A stretch of 64,000 nt of DNA from Cristatella mucedo (taxonomy: Eukaryota; Bryozoa; Phylactolaemata; Cristatellidae): the NCBI GenBank assembly GCA_009760855.2, contig WPIO01000050.1, forward strand, positions 2,683,501-2,747,500, read 5' to 3'. A model generated the notes under the pieces. That model did not search any database and had not been told where the DNA came from. It worked only from the letters and a program-made list of their open reading frames with translations. The position numbers and the translations under genes were made by a program. Below, in pieces: positions 26,701 to 34,130 of this stretch (within the stretch, counting starts at the first letter, position 1; each line of letters opens with the position of its first letter).

Positions 26701-29079
26701 TTGTGAGTTCTAGTTGCAGCCTGCCACTGCACTCTTATGGCCGTGTCTGGTCTAGTCTTGTTAAATGAAATAATCTAAAATTCATTTACAGAATACGGCA
26801 AAAGTTAAGTACAACTATTTTCAGTGTTAATCACCATGGAGAATCAAGCACGGTAGAATAGATCTCATCGCAATACGTTTTCCTCCCTTTCCTGAAACCA
26901 GATTAAGCAATAATTCACTTGTGCTAGATAGCCTCAGATCTAAACTTAACGATTGCTATGTATTTTAAGGTTTACTGTGATTTAACATTTTTTTAATTGA
27001 GATTGGGAAAGGTTATCTTTCCATAATCTTGTTCATTTAGGATATTATCTTTTTGAACTGGAATCCCTTTCGTTATTTATAAGTGTAAAATACTAATTAT
27101 AATTGCGGTATACTGCATTAATAAGCGGACATTCAATCTTCACTGATCATTTTGTTAGAGCAAAATCGAAGAGGCAGGCGCACGTGTTATGTTTTGTAGC
27201 TTAGCTGCAGAGTCCCGATTTAAATTCTATGTCTTCTTATCATCAAAAGATACCAATGCACCATTTGAAGGCAATCAATATCTTCAAAATCTTACTTTTC
27301 AACAACGAGATTAAACCAACTTATACACTGCAGAGACGCACTTGGATTAGTACCTGACATAAGACAGATATGTTTTTACTGTGGATATCAATGTGTAAAT
27401 TGCTTATGCTGTGGTTTGATTTAAAATGCTAAATATTCCGAAGAAATCATCGAAACCTTCTTTGTTGCCTCTGAAATGAAAAGTCGATGATTGTGTTACT
27501 GCATCGGAATTATATATAGAATGGATCTCATTGTCAGTTGTAATGCAAGTTGGAAATTCCTGTCACGAACGGAAATAGCAATAAATTGCTGTCACTAGCT
27601 CCGAAATCTGTATACGGTTACCTAAAAGATACTGAAAACCGCTTCCTTAGGTTTTTTTATCGGTGGTGCCAAATGTATTGCTTGGTCTCTGATTTAATAC
27701 TAGTAACCCCGTTGGTAATGCTTTCGTTTTCAGACAAACTCCCATGGTAAAGCCACAGTGCTGTAGCTGTGCAGTATTAAAAATTGGTATGCACATAAGG
27801 TCAAATTACCTTATTTGGCTAATTTAATAGCACACAACGTGATTTATTTTACTTACATTACATATAAAATGTATACATAGTTTTTATCAGCTCTAGGAAA
27901 AGCATTAGCATTGCTTATGACCTGAGAGACTTATAGGGTCATTGAAGGCACTTGCAGATTTAGCAAGTGGAAGGTGCACTCGCCTTTGGTAATTGCTTAT
28001 AAACTTACCAATGGAAAACTAACTTCTGCACAATCAATTTCTCTGTGCATGTGATCTTAATGATATTCTATAACTCCAATGGTCGCCAGTACGCTATTCA
28101 TGCAAGTTAACATCAGTCACAGGGCTCGTGAAATGACAGCTATTTGCTGAGCATATAATATTATTATAAAAATGCACTTGATAAAGCGCCCTCAGAGAAC
28201 TTAATCTCTCTCTAGGTGCTTTACATTTGCTGCAAAAGCATCTACTTACTTGGACTGCTCCAGTGTTAGCAGCATTGTTTGTTGCAGATTTGTAGTAATA
28301 CTTTACTTGAATAACTTCTAATCCTTGATCACAGTCAGTGTCATCAACTGCAACACGAGACTTTATTGAATTTAAATGTATTGCTTAGATATAACTCTCA
28401 AAATTCATGTCTTATGAAATTTTAATGCACGTGCAGGCATAGCGAATACCAATTTATTCTGCTCTATATTTGTCTTATATGATTTTGGGTATGGATATCA
28501 CCCAGACATATACACCTTTAAGGACATTAGCTTAGCCTAATTTCAAAAAGTATTAGCTATATTTCGAAGTTCATGAGTTCAGATTTTGTAATATCCAAAT
28601 TTGTCTGAGGAAAGTTCTAATCTTACGAGACTTAGATATAAATATGAAATATAAATTAATTTGTTTAAGATTGAATTTAGATGTTAAAGCAATCTTCAAG
28701 TGAGTAACATAAACTCTATTTTTTGATGGCTGCATGAGTTAAAGCCATTATTCCGTAGTAAGGTATAAGCACTAAATTCCTAGGCCAATACTCAGGGAAG
28801 ACTTACCAACACACAGGCCTCCGCCAAAAGAATTTGAACAGTCGTTTAAGCAAATGGCTGGTGTAGGGCAGTCGTTGAAGGTACAGAACCCACCGTCTCT
28901 GGGTACCTAGGTTAAAAAGAAAACCTTATATGAGGTCTCTTCAAGGTACGCACAGGTTACAGCTTTTTTCTATTTATTTTCGGTGCTACTCACGGCTGCT
29001 GCTGGGCTTGATATTAGCTTGCCCGTGCCTCCGTTCACCCTGTTGACCGTTTCCAAGCTAGTAATCATGTGGCATGCAC
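2525..29079 (-). CDS. Multi-exon secreted-type gene with three tandem CTHRC1-like domains (5' end missing)
   Basis: Gene model built by eye from 13 exons, in transcription order: 28994-29079, 28807-28906, 28250-28347, 26576-26774, 21968-22120, 18446-18540, 12973-13076, 10855-10961, 10597-10761, 6329-6385, 6018-6118, 4576-4762, 2525-2706. All introns are GT-AG and all twelve junctions are phase-compatible; the joined frame is 544 codons including the stop. The product holds three copies of the CTHRC1 C-terminal domain, recognised by a Trp-Tyr-Phe-Thr-Phe-Asn-Gly-x-Glu-Cys-like core and a later block of the form [VL]-[DE]-G-x-C-x-G, then V-G-x-C, then T-G-[WYC]. CTHRC1 of vertebrates is secreted, has one such domain after a short collagen segment, and modulates Wnt/planar polarity and matrix remodelling. 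No collagen repeats or signal peptide were joined here. Three adjacent paralogous genes are the alternative, because modules I and II can also read into in-frame stops at 21933 and 10508. Confidence 0.75.
2707..4575 (-). other. Intron between module III exons B and C
   Basis: GT at 4575-4574, AG at 2708-2707. AT-rich and apparently free of LINE sequence. Short open frames at 2855-3049, 3449-3733 and 3956-4141 show no family similarity or exon-like borders. Confidence 0.7.
4576..4762 (-). CDS. CTHRC1-like module III, exon B
   Basis: The exon is 187 nt, phase 0 to phase 1, 62 residues. It carries [13 protein letters not shown] and then PGPIDG, nearly identical to the vertebrate CTHRC1 core, and is the clearest family marker in the window. 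The acceptor is TTTATTCAG and the donor is GTCG followed by GTACGT. It joins the terminal exon through a split Val codon. Confidence 0.92.
5480..5612 (-). repeat. tRNA-derived SINE with LINE-A-like 3' end (copy 1)
   Basis: On the minus strand a tRNA-like head has an A-box-like TGGCCCAGTGGGAAAGG and a B-box-like GTGGGCTTAAGCCC. It is followed by GGCATATGTAAAGTGCC and a tail resembling the LINE-A terminus (AAAGTGCC, AGAGATTAG, AGGGTGC, GAATTAT). Same family as 37772-37915 and 38701-38845. It lies in the intron between module III exons A and B. Confidence 0.7.
6018..6118 (-). CDS. CTHRC1-like module III, exon A
   Basis: The exon is 101 nt, phase 1 to phase 0, 33 residues, starting RDNGGC and containing [13 protein letters not shown]. 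The latter aligns with the Ser-Trp-x-Ser-Leu-Asn segment of CTHRC1, the best-preserved A exon of the three. The acceptor is TATGTTTCAG and the donor is TTTTA followed by GTAAGT. An internal GTAAGC at its 5' part is a less likely donor because using it would remove the conserved residues. Confidence 0.82.
6329..6385 (-). CDS. Short cysteine-rich linker exon before module III
   Basis: The exon is 57 nt, phase 1 to phase 1, 18 residues, with the sequence [18 protein letters not shown], like the C-terminal half of an EGF-type unit. The donor is AAAG followed by GTACCT; the acceptor TTTTTGTGAG is weak, but an in-frame stop just upstream forces a boundary there. It resembles the five-cysteine exon at 28807-28906 in its Pro-x-Ile-Cys segment. 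A 2.7 kb LINE-A insertion begins about 65 bp upstream. Confidence 0.5.
6447..9120 (-). mobile_element. LINE-A, longest copy (partial endonuclease, reverse transcriptase, 3' end)
   Basis: A minus-strand L2/CR1-type LINE of about 2.7 kb. Pieces in order from its 5' side: an endonuclease-derived segment about 8640-9120; [17 protein letters not shown] and [19 protein letters not shown] at 7800-8147; [11 protein letters not shown] catalytic block at 7223-7645; and the C-terminal [19 protein letters not shown] segment at 6467-7096. The frames are broken by several indels and stops, so it is inactive. The 3' end has ATT repeats and the hairpin at 6447-6545. It sits in the gene's intron in the same orientation as the gene. 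Confidence 0.92.
9121..10507. other. Intron sequence, nothing recognised
   Basis: AT-rich sequence between module II and the module III linker exon. The frames at 9459-9641 (minus) and 10176-10469 (plus) lack domain similarity. If module II ended at the alternative stop (10508), this would be intergenic. Confidence 0.5.
10597..10761 (-). CDS. CTHRC1-like module II, exon C
   Basis: The exon is 165 nt if spliced at GCTG followed by GTAAGA (phase 1 to phase 1), 54 residues. It begins [10 protein letters not shown] and has VRVGAC and FTGCCST; the normally conserved Trp after Thr-Gly is Cys. The acceptor is ATCGCTTAG. The strong donor in phase 1 fits the entry phase of the exon at 6329-6385. Read-through instead gives a stop at 10508-10510. 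Confidence 0.82.
10855..10961 (-). CDS. CTHRC1-like module II, exon B second half
   Basis: The exon is 107 nt, phase 2 to phase 1. Its first base completes the Trp codon begun at 12973, giving CARW followed by [11 protein letters not shown]. The acceptor is CGGATAG and the donor is ACTC followed by GTAAGT. The combined B exons (211 nt) match the 187 and 199 nt single B exons of modules III and I and leave the same phase. Compared with module III, Pro-rich residues after the Glu-Cys are lost. Confidence 0.82.
11371..11530 (-). repeat. tRNA-like element (degenerate SINE head)
   Basis: The minus strand contains GTAGCCCGTAGGTCAGG (A-box-like), then, about 40 bp on, GACAGTTCAAGTCTTGC (B-box-like). 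The anticodon-arm region is not convincingly folded, so a decayed SINE or tRNA pseudogene is more likely than a working tRNA. It is intronic. Confidence 0.4.
11531..12972. other. Intron sequence, nothing recognised
   Basis: Between the two halves of module II exon B. A somewhat GC-richer patch lies at 11600-12290 with plus-strand frames of 68 and 75 codons that show no domain or exon borders. Confidence 0.5.
12973..13076 (-). CDS. CTHRC1-like module II, exon B first half
   Basis: The exon is 104 nt, phase 0 to phase 2, 34 residues ending YCAR plus two bases of a Trp codon. The acceptor is GGTTTTCAG and the donor is GATG followed by GTAAGT, both strong. The residues around [12 protein letters not shown] align with the CTHRC1 segment before the Cys-Cys-x-Trp-Tyr core. 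Modules I and III carry this region and the next in a single exon, so this copy has an extra intron. Confidence 0.8.
13628..14335 (-). mobile_element. LINE-B, 5'-truncated
   Basis: A minus-strand element of a second L2/CR1-type group. Its reverse-transcriptase C-terminus reads [18 protein letters not shown], then a [18 protein letters not shown] block and [12 protein letters not shown]. The 3' UTR ends in the group's terminal TCTTT and GTTACAGA motif near 13628. Group B lacks the ATT-rich tail of group A. Located in the intron between module II exons A and B. Confidence 0.85.
14805..15395 (+). mobile_element. LINE-A, 5'-truncated
   Basis: A plus-strand C-terminal reverse-transcriptase region ([19 protein letters not shown], then [15 protein letters not shown]) running into the 3' UTR and family terminus at 15330-15395, ending in ATT-rich repeats. 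It is antisense to the host gene and its frame is interrupted by a stop after VWN. Confidence 0.88.
15396..16509. other. Intron sequence, nothing recognised
   Basis: No exon, LINE or SINE similarity noticed. A short perfect inverted repeat, CAAAATCCTTACAG at 15597-15610 and CTGTAAGGATTTTG-like sequence at 15607-15622, gives a small hairpin. Confidence 0.4.
16510..18250 (-). mobile_element. LINE-A, old and strongly degraded
   Basis: The minus strand matches the long copy over its reverse transcriptase from the 3' UTR (about 16520) to the segment upstream of reverse transcriptase (about 18250). Example: [19 protein letters not shown] at 16717-17100. Many substitutions, and the hairpin terminus is missing. 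More diverged than most copies here, hence an older insertion. Confidence 0.8.
18446..18540 (-). CDS. CTHRC1-like module II, exon A
   Basis: The exon is 95 nt, phase 1 to phase 0, 31 residues: a [10 protein letters not shown] start followed by a Tyr-Tyr-Ser and Asn-Leu-Gly stretch. The acceptor is TACTGCAG and the donor is ATG followed by GTAAGA. It aligns with the other two A exons (one Cys near the start, Phe-Asn, then aromatic-Ser-x-x-Asn). No cysteine-rich linker exon was found upstream, so module I may join directly to it. Confidence 0.75.
18785..19078 (+). mobile_element. LINE-A 3' fragment
   Basis: Plus-strand 3' UTR (GTCCGTATTTGCACACTGACCATG region) and degraded hairpin, followed by ATT-rich repeats at 19045-19078. 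It abuts a LINE-B fragment in the opposite orientation. Confidence 0.75.
19081..19620 (-). mobile_element. LINE-B fragment, left arm of an inverted pair
   Basis: The minus strand carries the group B reverse-transcriptase C-terminal region (CAGCAGCAGGAGAG boundary, then sequence like 13860-14335 and 44740-45280). It faces the plus-strand copy at 19630-20420 head to head. Confidence 0.7.
19630..20420 (+). mobile_element. LINE-B fragment, right arm of an inverted pair
   Basis: The plus strand reads [15 protein letters not shown], then [14 protein letters not shown] and [16 protein letters not shown], with stops, then 3' UTR to about 20420 (GTCTTTGTGGCTTTGTGGAGTTACAG). Same reverse-transcriptase region as the adjacent minus-strand copy. 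Confidence 0.8.
20610..21290 (+). mobile_element. LINE-A, 5'-truncated
   Basis: Plus-strand C-terminal reverse transcriptase ([19 protein letters not shown], then [14 protein letters not shown]), 3' UTR and terminus at 21195-21290 with a damaged hairpin and TTATTA-type tail. Antisense to the host gene. Confidence 0.85.
21291..21932. other. Intron sequence, nothing firmly recognised
   Basis: AT-rich sequence between modules I and II. A GTAAGT site on the minus strand near 21789 closes an open frame of about 40 codons, but the encoded residues do not resemble the linker exons. Confidence 0.4.
21968..22120 (-). CDS. CTHRC1-like module I, exon C
   Basis: The exon is 153 nt if spliced at CAG followed by GTGATT (phase 1 to phase 1), 50 residues beginning [10 protein letters not shown]. 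It contains VNVGPC and YTGWLSA, the hallmark end of the CTHRC1 domain. The acceptor is AATTTCAG. Unspliced, it reads on for 11 residues to a TAG at 21933-21935, with AATAAA signals at 21894-21899 and 21737-21742. Either a symmetrical internal exon or a terminal exon is therefore possible; I favour internal because no start or signal exon precedes module II. Confidence 0.85.
22121..23035. other. Intron sequence, nothing recognised
   Basis: Between module I exons B and C. A minus-strand frame at 22070-22273 has a hydrophobic start, but it overlaps exon C in another frame and is not supported. Confidence 0.5.
23036..23705 (-). mobile_element. LINE-A, 5'-truncated
   Basis: The minus strand has an ATT-rich tail and hairpin at 23040-23115, 3' UTR, then C-terminal reverse transcriptase ([18 protein letters not shown], then [19 protein letters not shown]). 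Relatively well preserved. Sense orientation within the host intron. Confidence 0.9.
24000..24465 (-). mobile_element. LINE-A, 5'-truncated
   Basis: The minus strand shows an altered terminus at 24025-24085 (AAGCGGCC and CTTCGTAGATACTT instead of the usual arms), then 3' UTR and the end of the reverse transcriptase ([19 protein letters not shown]). Truncated near 24465. Confidence 0.85.
24466..25139. other. No gene seen
   Basis: Intron sequence. The plus-strand frame 24908-25174 (88 codons) has no recognisable domain and is AT-rich by chance composition. Confidence 0.4.
25140..25272 (-). repeat. tRNA-derived SINE, second family (copy 1)
   Basis: Minus-strand head with ACCGTGATGGCTGACTAG (A-box-like) and GTCGTGGGTTATAATCCC (B-box-like), then a tail with GATCCTTTATTGCTGC. 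The copy at 45875-46022 shares both head and tail. The tail differs from the LINE-A-tailed family. Confidence 0.65.
25294..25366 (+). mobile_element. Solo LINE-A 3' tail
   Basis: About 70 bp: AAAGCGCCTAGAAAGAGATA, then GAGGGCGCATTATCAAGTGC and ATTATTATTATC. Only the terminal hairpin and ATT repeats remain, as in an extremely 5'-truncated insertion. Confidence 0.8.
25645..25725 (-). mobile_element. Solo LINE-A 3' tail, degraded
   Basis: The minus strand has AAGGTGCCTAGAAAGAGATT and degenerate ATT-like repeats; the second hairpin arm is largely lost. Confidence 0.6.
25726..26575. other. Intron sequence, nothing recognised
   Basis: Downstream intron of module I exon B. Plus-strand frames at 26010-26282 and 26292-26492 have no domain support. 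Confidence 0.5.
26576..26774 (-). CDS. CTHRC1-like module I, exon B
   Basis: The exon is 199 nt, phase 0 to phase 1, 66 residues. It contains [16 protein letters not shown], which matches the CTHRC1 core (Cys, aromatic, Thr-Phe-Asn-Gly, Glu-Cys). The acceptor is AATTTTAG and the donor is GAAC followed by GTGAGT. A following Ile-Asp with Tyr residues replaces the usual Pro-Ile segment. It joins the C exon through a split Leu codon. Confidence 0.88.
26775..28149. other. Intron between module I exons A and B
   Basis: AT-rich; apart from the LINE tail at its 5' end no repeats or coding frames are convincing. Confidence 0.6.
28150..28236 (-). mobile_element. Solo LINE-A 3' tail beside a splice donor
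   Basis: The minus strand reads TTTGCAGCAAATGTAAAGCA, then CCTAGAGAGAGATTAAGTT and GAGGGCGCTTTATCAAGTGC, ending in ATT-like repeats. About 85 bp. It is in sense orientation, and its 5' edge is roughly 14 bp from the donor of module I exon A. Confidence 0.85.
28250..28347 (-). CDS. CTHRC1-like module I, exon A
   Basis: The exon is 98 nt, phase 1 to phase 0, 32 residues with a DTDC start and an aromatic VKYYYKSA segment. The acceptor is TGTTGCAG and the donor is CAA followed by GTAAGT. It corresponds to the N-terminal part of the CTHRC1 globular domain and to exons 18446-18540 and 6018-6118, which have the same phases and similar length. A LINE-A 3' tail lies only about 14 bp into the downstream intron. 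Confidence 0.8.
28807..28906 (-). CDS. Cysteine-rich linker exon before CTHRC1-like module I
   Basis: The exon is 100 nt, phase 0 to phase 1, and encodes 33 residues with five cysteines (pattern GGFC, NDC, PAIC, NDC, GGGLC). The acceptor is AACCTAG and the donor is GTTG followed by GTAAGT, close to consensus. The spacing resembles a partial EGF-like or other small disulphide-bonded fold, but the match is too short to assign. It joins the next exon at a Val codon. Confidence 0.65.
28994..29079 (-). CDS. Most 5' exon joined to the CTHRC1-like gene
   Basis: The exon is 86 nt, enters in phase 1 and leaves in phase 0, and encodes 28 residues beginning [11 protein letters not shown]. The acceptor is TTTTAAG and the donor is GCC followed by GTGAGT. 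It joins in frame to the cysteine-rich exon at 28807-28906. The encoded segment is Gly/Ser/Ala-rich towards its end and matches no family I recognise; it may be a linker. Its phase-1 entry means at least one further upstream coding exon must exist. Confidence 0.5.
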
Positions 29080-31480
29080 CTTAAAATGATAGCAAATTGA
29101 AAAAATATACAAGACTGTTCATGCCTTGCATCGTAGACGACGCTAATAATCTACAGCATGGTTTAAGGTTGCAATTCTGTGTACTGCCTAGTGCGAAAGA
29201 AGTCACAAGCTCAATTATTAAACAAACTTAGCAGAGACCGTTCCTTGCTTGACGATTAGTCTGCAGCAAATATGCATATATAGTTTGCCATTCTTATGCG
29301 GTTTAAGAGTCTTTATAGTTTGAAAGTATTTTTCTATATCATCACGGACCAAGTTTTTATTCCAGGCAGCTTCGACTACTTTAAACCATATTTGCGTGAT
29401 CAGTGTATTATCGAAGGAGGTTGCCATTAACCTTTTGAAATCAGCAGCAGGACCTAACGAGCTCTTTGTCTCTCAGGCGATCAAGCAGTGGACATTACTT
29501 ATTGGCAAAAAGTTACAGTAATAGATGTGTCCCAATCTCAGTGTCCGGTGAGTGTCAGCACCCTGTAAATAGTACGTAATACAGAGTTACAATACAATTA
29601 AGACACGGTAAATATTTCATTATTTATTCAGAAAGAAACACTTTCCATGATAAAAACTCTAGCATGCATGAAAAATAAACCTAGCACTATTGCCACCATT
29701 TAATGTGCGCCTCACAGAAACTTTACTAACATCCTGGTCTAAATATTTTGCAAGTTAATATATTTGATTGTGTTTATAAATAATACAACTACCAGAAACT
29801 AGATACTGATCGTAAAATATTCACAAATGCAGGGCATATTTTGTTATCTCAGACTCAATGACATGAAGCATTATGGCACACTCTCCAACTAGAATGCTAC
29901 TCGTATGGCAAACATGATTAGGAAAGCAAACTATTGAATTTTGAGTCACATGCTTTACCTCGACACTGTGACGAGAAGCTTACAATGATCTATATATCGA
30001 TGCGTTCAAGATAGTAGCCTTAGACGAAAAAAGTACAATACAGCTTTACTCGATTAATTTCTCTCAAGCGAAATATCTCGTATTTAATTTCAACTTGAAT
30101 TGCCTCCATGGTTAAAATTCATTTATTTCTTCTGTATGCCTAAAATGAAAAGGAATATGCAATGATGCCTATAAAACTTTTCATTTGTAGTAAGGAAAAT
30201 TATATTTGAAAATGTTTCCTTTAGCTGTTAGTCACTGTGCTGGCATTGGGTTCAGATAAAAAAAATTTTAGTATAATATACATTTAAGACATTTGAAACC
30301 TAAAAACTATTATAATGCGAGCCTTTCGGGGATACAGACAAGCCCAGTGCTCTTCATTTCACATGAGAACACTGAAAGAGAACTCGCACAGCTAAGGAAA
30401 CAACTGCAGTTTTCTAGGTGATATTTTTCTGCAAAATATTAGGTAAGTTTTAAAAAATTATTTCAAATAAACTCATTTCTTATAAATTGTTTAAATCTGC
30501 TACAGAAATAAATCGGTGCAAATTTTACTATCCTGTCATTTATTAAAACCCAAGCTATCACTCAAGCAACGGCTACTTAGCACGGTGGACTCACCAAATA
30601 TGGAACTGAAAAAGTACACCCGATGGTAATCCATCACTTTACTTCATCAAACACCCCTGCACACCACAAACCAAAGATCTCCGTCCGAACTCATATGAAA
30701 AGAGACCAGCCATCGTCAGAAAAGAGTGGCTAGTCGAACATCGAGCAATACAGATACAGACTCCAAATTCATATACGGGGCTGAAGAGATGGAAGCCATG
30801 AATCTCTAATCCGCTAGATCTCATTAATCTGAACACGGACCTTGATCTTAACAGGCTCACTTTTAATGTAGGATTAAGGATTAGGAATTATTCGAAAGAA
30901 GAAAACGTCAAAGCCGCAGATGAGAGATACTGCCGTCAAATTATTTCAACTTGTTATACCATCAATCTGGGCTGCTCTACTTCACTAAAACGTCCAGTCT
31001 ACTAGATGCCATACGAATCTTCTCTATTCAGTTTGAATTGCTGCTATTCATAGATATTTCATCCTGGTGCCTTGATGCTGAGCTCATTAGCAGCCGAATG
31101 TGGTATCGGTATTTCCCACAAGGTCACTCATCCCCGAGAACAGTTTTAATGTCGTGGCGTCACTGAGTACTTTAAAGTATAATTTTGACAATGTAAATAA
31201 TGCACTTCCATAGCAATAAAGCTAGACATATCGCTTTCACGAAGAGCTGGTGGTAAGATACCTAGGCTAAATTAAAGAAAATTCAAATAGGGTGCAGAGA
31301 GAGAAAATTGTGGGACCAAAATTTCGGCGACAAAATCAAAAGTCCTGTGCATGGCTTAATTACAAGCGAGTTTATACCGGCGAGAATGTGTGTTATGTGG
31401 CAGCGAAAGAAGCGATTGGCTGATAATTGTCAACTTTATGAACCCTCAGCATTGGCTTGAAGTAGGGAACCTCCGTTGTC
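29080..31480. other. No gene recognised upstream of the first joined exon
   Basis: AT-rich. Minus-strand frames at 29218-29427 (69 codons) and 30639-30860 (73 codons) lack domain similarity. The missing upstream exons of the CTHRC1-like gene should lie here or beyond, but I could not identify them. Confidence 0.5.
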
Positions 31481-31484
31481 GAAA

Positions 31485-33300
31485 TGTGATGTAAAATATT
31501 CCAGGACCAGATTGTACATGATACTATTTTCTAATCACGCCTAAATTAAGAATAATTACGCAGCTGAAAATAGGCCGGTTTTTATTCATAGGTGATGTAT
31601 GTGATCGTCAAGTGAAAAGTCACTTCGGAACAGTACTCCCAGGTTTTGAACAGATGCTGCAGGGCATATACCGTCCGTACCAATCTTCGATGATTTTTGC
31701 AACTGATCTGAGCAACACATAGCTGGATAACATCAAGTATGTTAGTGTTATTGTCGTTCAACTTGAGATAGTGAGTTTCCATTCAGGTGCAGTGGCCAAC
31801 AATCCACGAAGCTTTGAAGTTTAGAGAGTTTGAGGGCCGTGAAGGCTGGAGGGATAATATTATTGTTACAGTTGCATGCTACCTGCTTTAAATTGGAAGC
31901 CTGTAATGTATTTTGTGATGACATTGTTAGGAGGTCAATATAGCTTTCGAAAAAATAATTTGGTCACATACATAGTCCTAGTGTACGGTCATAATTGTTA
32001 TGTTGGTGAAAGACGGCAGCAGAAAATCAACGTATCATTAAAGAATAAAGGTTGTTGTAAGGTCTAGAGGACTATAAGAAATGGGAAATTAGTTTTATGA
32101 GATGGGAGCAGGGCGCAGAGCTGATATTTCAGTGTGGACAGGATAAATACCAAGGCTCTTAAGGTTTCATGAGTTTAAGATGATTTCGAATTCAAAGGAG
32201 GGCACAAAATGCAGACCAAAGGAGATCCACGTTTGGTCCGACATGCTTAATTTGGTTAAAATATGAGATTACATTGGACTACCGTGTGGGTATATTTGAC
32301 TGAGCGGGTGAATCTGTAAAGGGCTGGTTCATGCTAGCAAACCACAACACGAAATGAATCAGTCAGTGCCGGGCATCTGGCACTGTAGGCATACGTCGAG
32401 TCATAAAAGAGTACATACAAATCACCAGGGACGAGAACGGGGTGTTTGCTTGTGCACAGAATCCAAATTAGACCTGAAGAAGCTTAAACTAAAAAACTTG
32501 GGACCTATGGGAGAAAGAATATGGCTACAATTGACAGTTTGCTTTTAGAATGAATTAAAAAAAGATATTTTAAGAATCGCCTCGAGCGGTATACCAAAGG
32601 TTAAACATTGACAGAGGAAGGAGTGAAAAGTATAGTACCGCCACCAGTATTTACGGATTTTGGTCTTAAATGTAGACCAACGTGTCGATATTGTGCGGTA
32701 ATATTTTAGGGTAGGTAGCAGATTTCAGCCAGATCTTGGTCAACGTAAAGTGGTCAGCCGCGTCTTCAAGAATCGTGCTCTTTATCCGAGGCGAAGCCAG
32801 GAGCAGGAAGCTGCTTTGCCTCCCTCTTACGAAATACCGGAAAATTGGCTTGAAACAGTTTTTTTTCAGTGATTCCTGGCCAATCAGTAGGCTGAAAACT
32901 ACGAGCAGCCGTTGCAGGCACTGAAAAAGGCATAGTCAAAGAATTGGAGGCGGAATTTCCCTCAAAGTAAATACCCTGGATGCTAAGAGCTTCTCATTAC
33001 GTAATTGCAAATCTTTCACGTCGAAGGGTACGGAATATCGATGCAAAGCCAAAAACTCATGCCTATCGCCTAGAAAGCGAAAAATACGACGGATGTCATT
33101 CAGCTTTGCACTGGCAAAAGTAATCTATAGCGTGGAATATGACGAGCTCACGTAACAGAGCTGAAATAAATTCCGGAAGAGTCGTTCTGTCAAAGCTTAG
33201 CTAGCGTCTCACGTTTGACAAAGTCAAAAGCAGGAGAAACTGTGCATCTATGTGGACTGAGCGCATAACAAACTTTTGCCCGATGCAAAAAAAAATCCCC
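31485..33300 (-). mobile_element. LINE-A, degraded copy retaining endonuclease region
   Basis: The minus strand matches the long copy at the reverse-transcriptase 3' part (31560-31800 resembles 7230-7500) and then jumps to sequence like the endonuclease-derived part (32100-32440 resembles 8770-9110). The central reverse-transcriptase core is missing. It extends further 5' than the 6447-9120 copy. Borders are approximate. Confidence 0.6.
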
Positions 33301-33704
33301 CAAACTCTGGGTTGATTTTCTTGTACTGCTCTGCCAATTGAGATATCAATATTACTTTTGATTTGAACTATTCAACGCATAATTTTAAAGCTTGACCCTC
33401 AAAATTCACGTTCAAGCAGAATGCCAGCGTATTCCATGAATTAATGCGTATTTTTGTAACTGAAAGTAATTTTTTCATGCATATAGCTGCTGCAGTCGGT
33501 GACCAAAGAGCACATCCGCTCTGTGGCTTATACTGGTCAAGGCAGACACAAACCATGGGTCAGGCTGCCTTGACCTTAGCTGAACTACGGAACAGTGCAT
33601 TCTTTCACTGAGAATTTAGTTAAAGCCACAGCTTGAGAAAATTAGGGTTGACTATTTGTTGACACAGTGACTAATAAAGACCGAGATACGAGTATCACCA
33701 GTCT

Positions 33705-34130
33705 GAGACAATAATAATAGTTACACATTTGAATTGGGCCCTTAAAAAACTGAGCCTCTTTCTGGGCGTTTTACACATGCTATACAGAAAAACCAAATGA
33801 TCGGTGAAAACTTCCACGAGCGACATACACATGGTAAATAAGCTGGATAATACTCACCAGAGACAAATCGCAAAGACCCACCAAACGCTGTCATAAGCAA
33901 CTGCTTTCTAAGCTTCTTTTTAAATTACTTTCGATCAGGGAAGTCGAGAAGTGGTGCGTCGACATTGAGTTCCAGGCTTTGGGAGCATATTAGTTAAAGG
34001 CACGGTCTCCGACGGTGTTGAGTTTTGCATGAGATATGGCTAATAGATTTGATTCAGAACACCGGTTTGTACGGTTCTTTGCCTGATCTCAGATGTCTGA
34101 AAGCGTCGGCGCAAGCTCGGGCGTCCGATG
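33705..34130 (-). mobile_element. LINE-A 3' fragment, degraded
   Basis: The minus strand has terminus remnants at 33720-33785, 3' UTR and the start of the reverse-transcriptase C-terminus (region equivalent to [12 protein letters not shown] at about 33970-34010). Confidence 0.75.
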
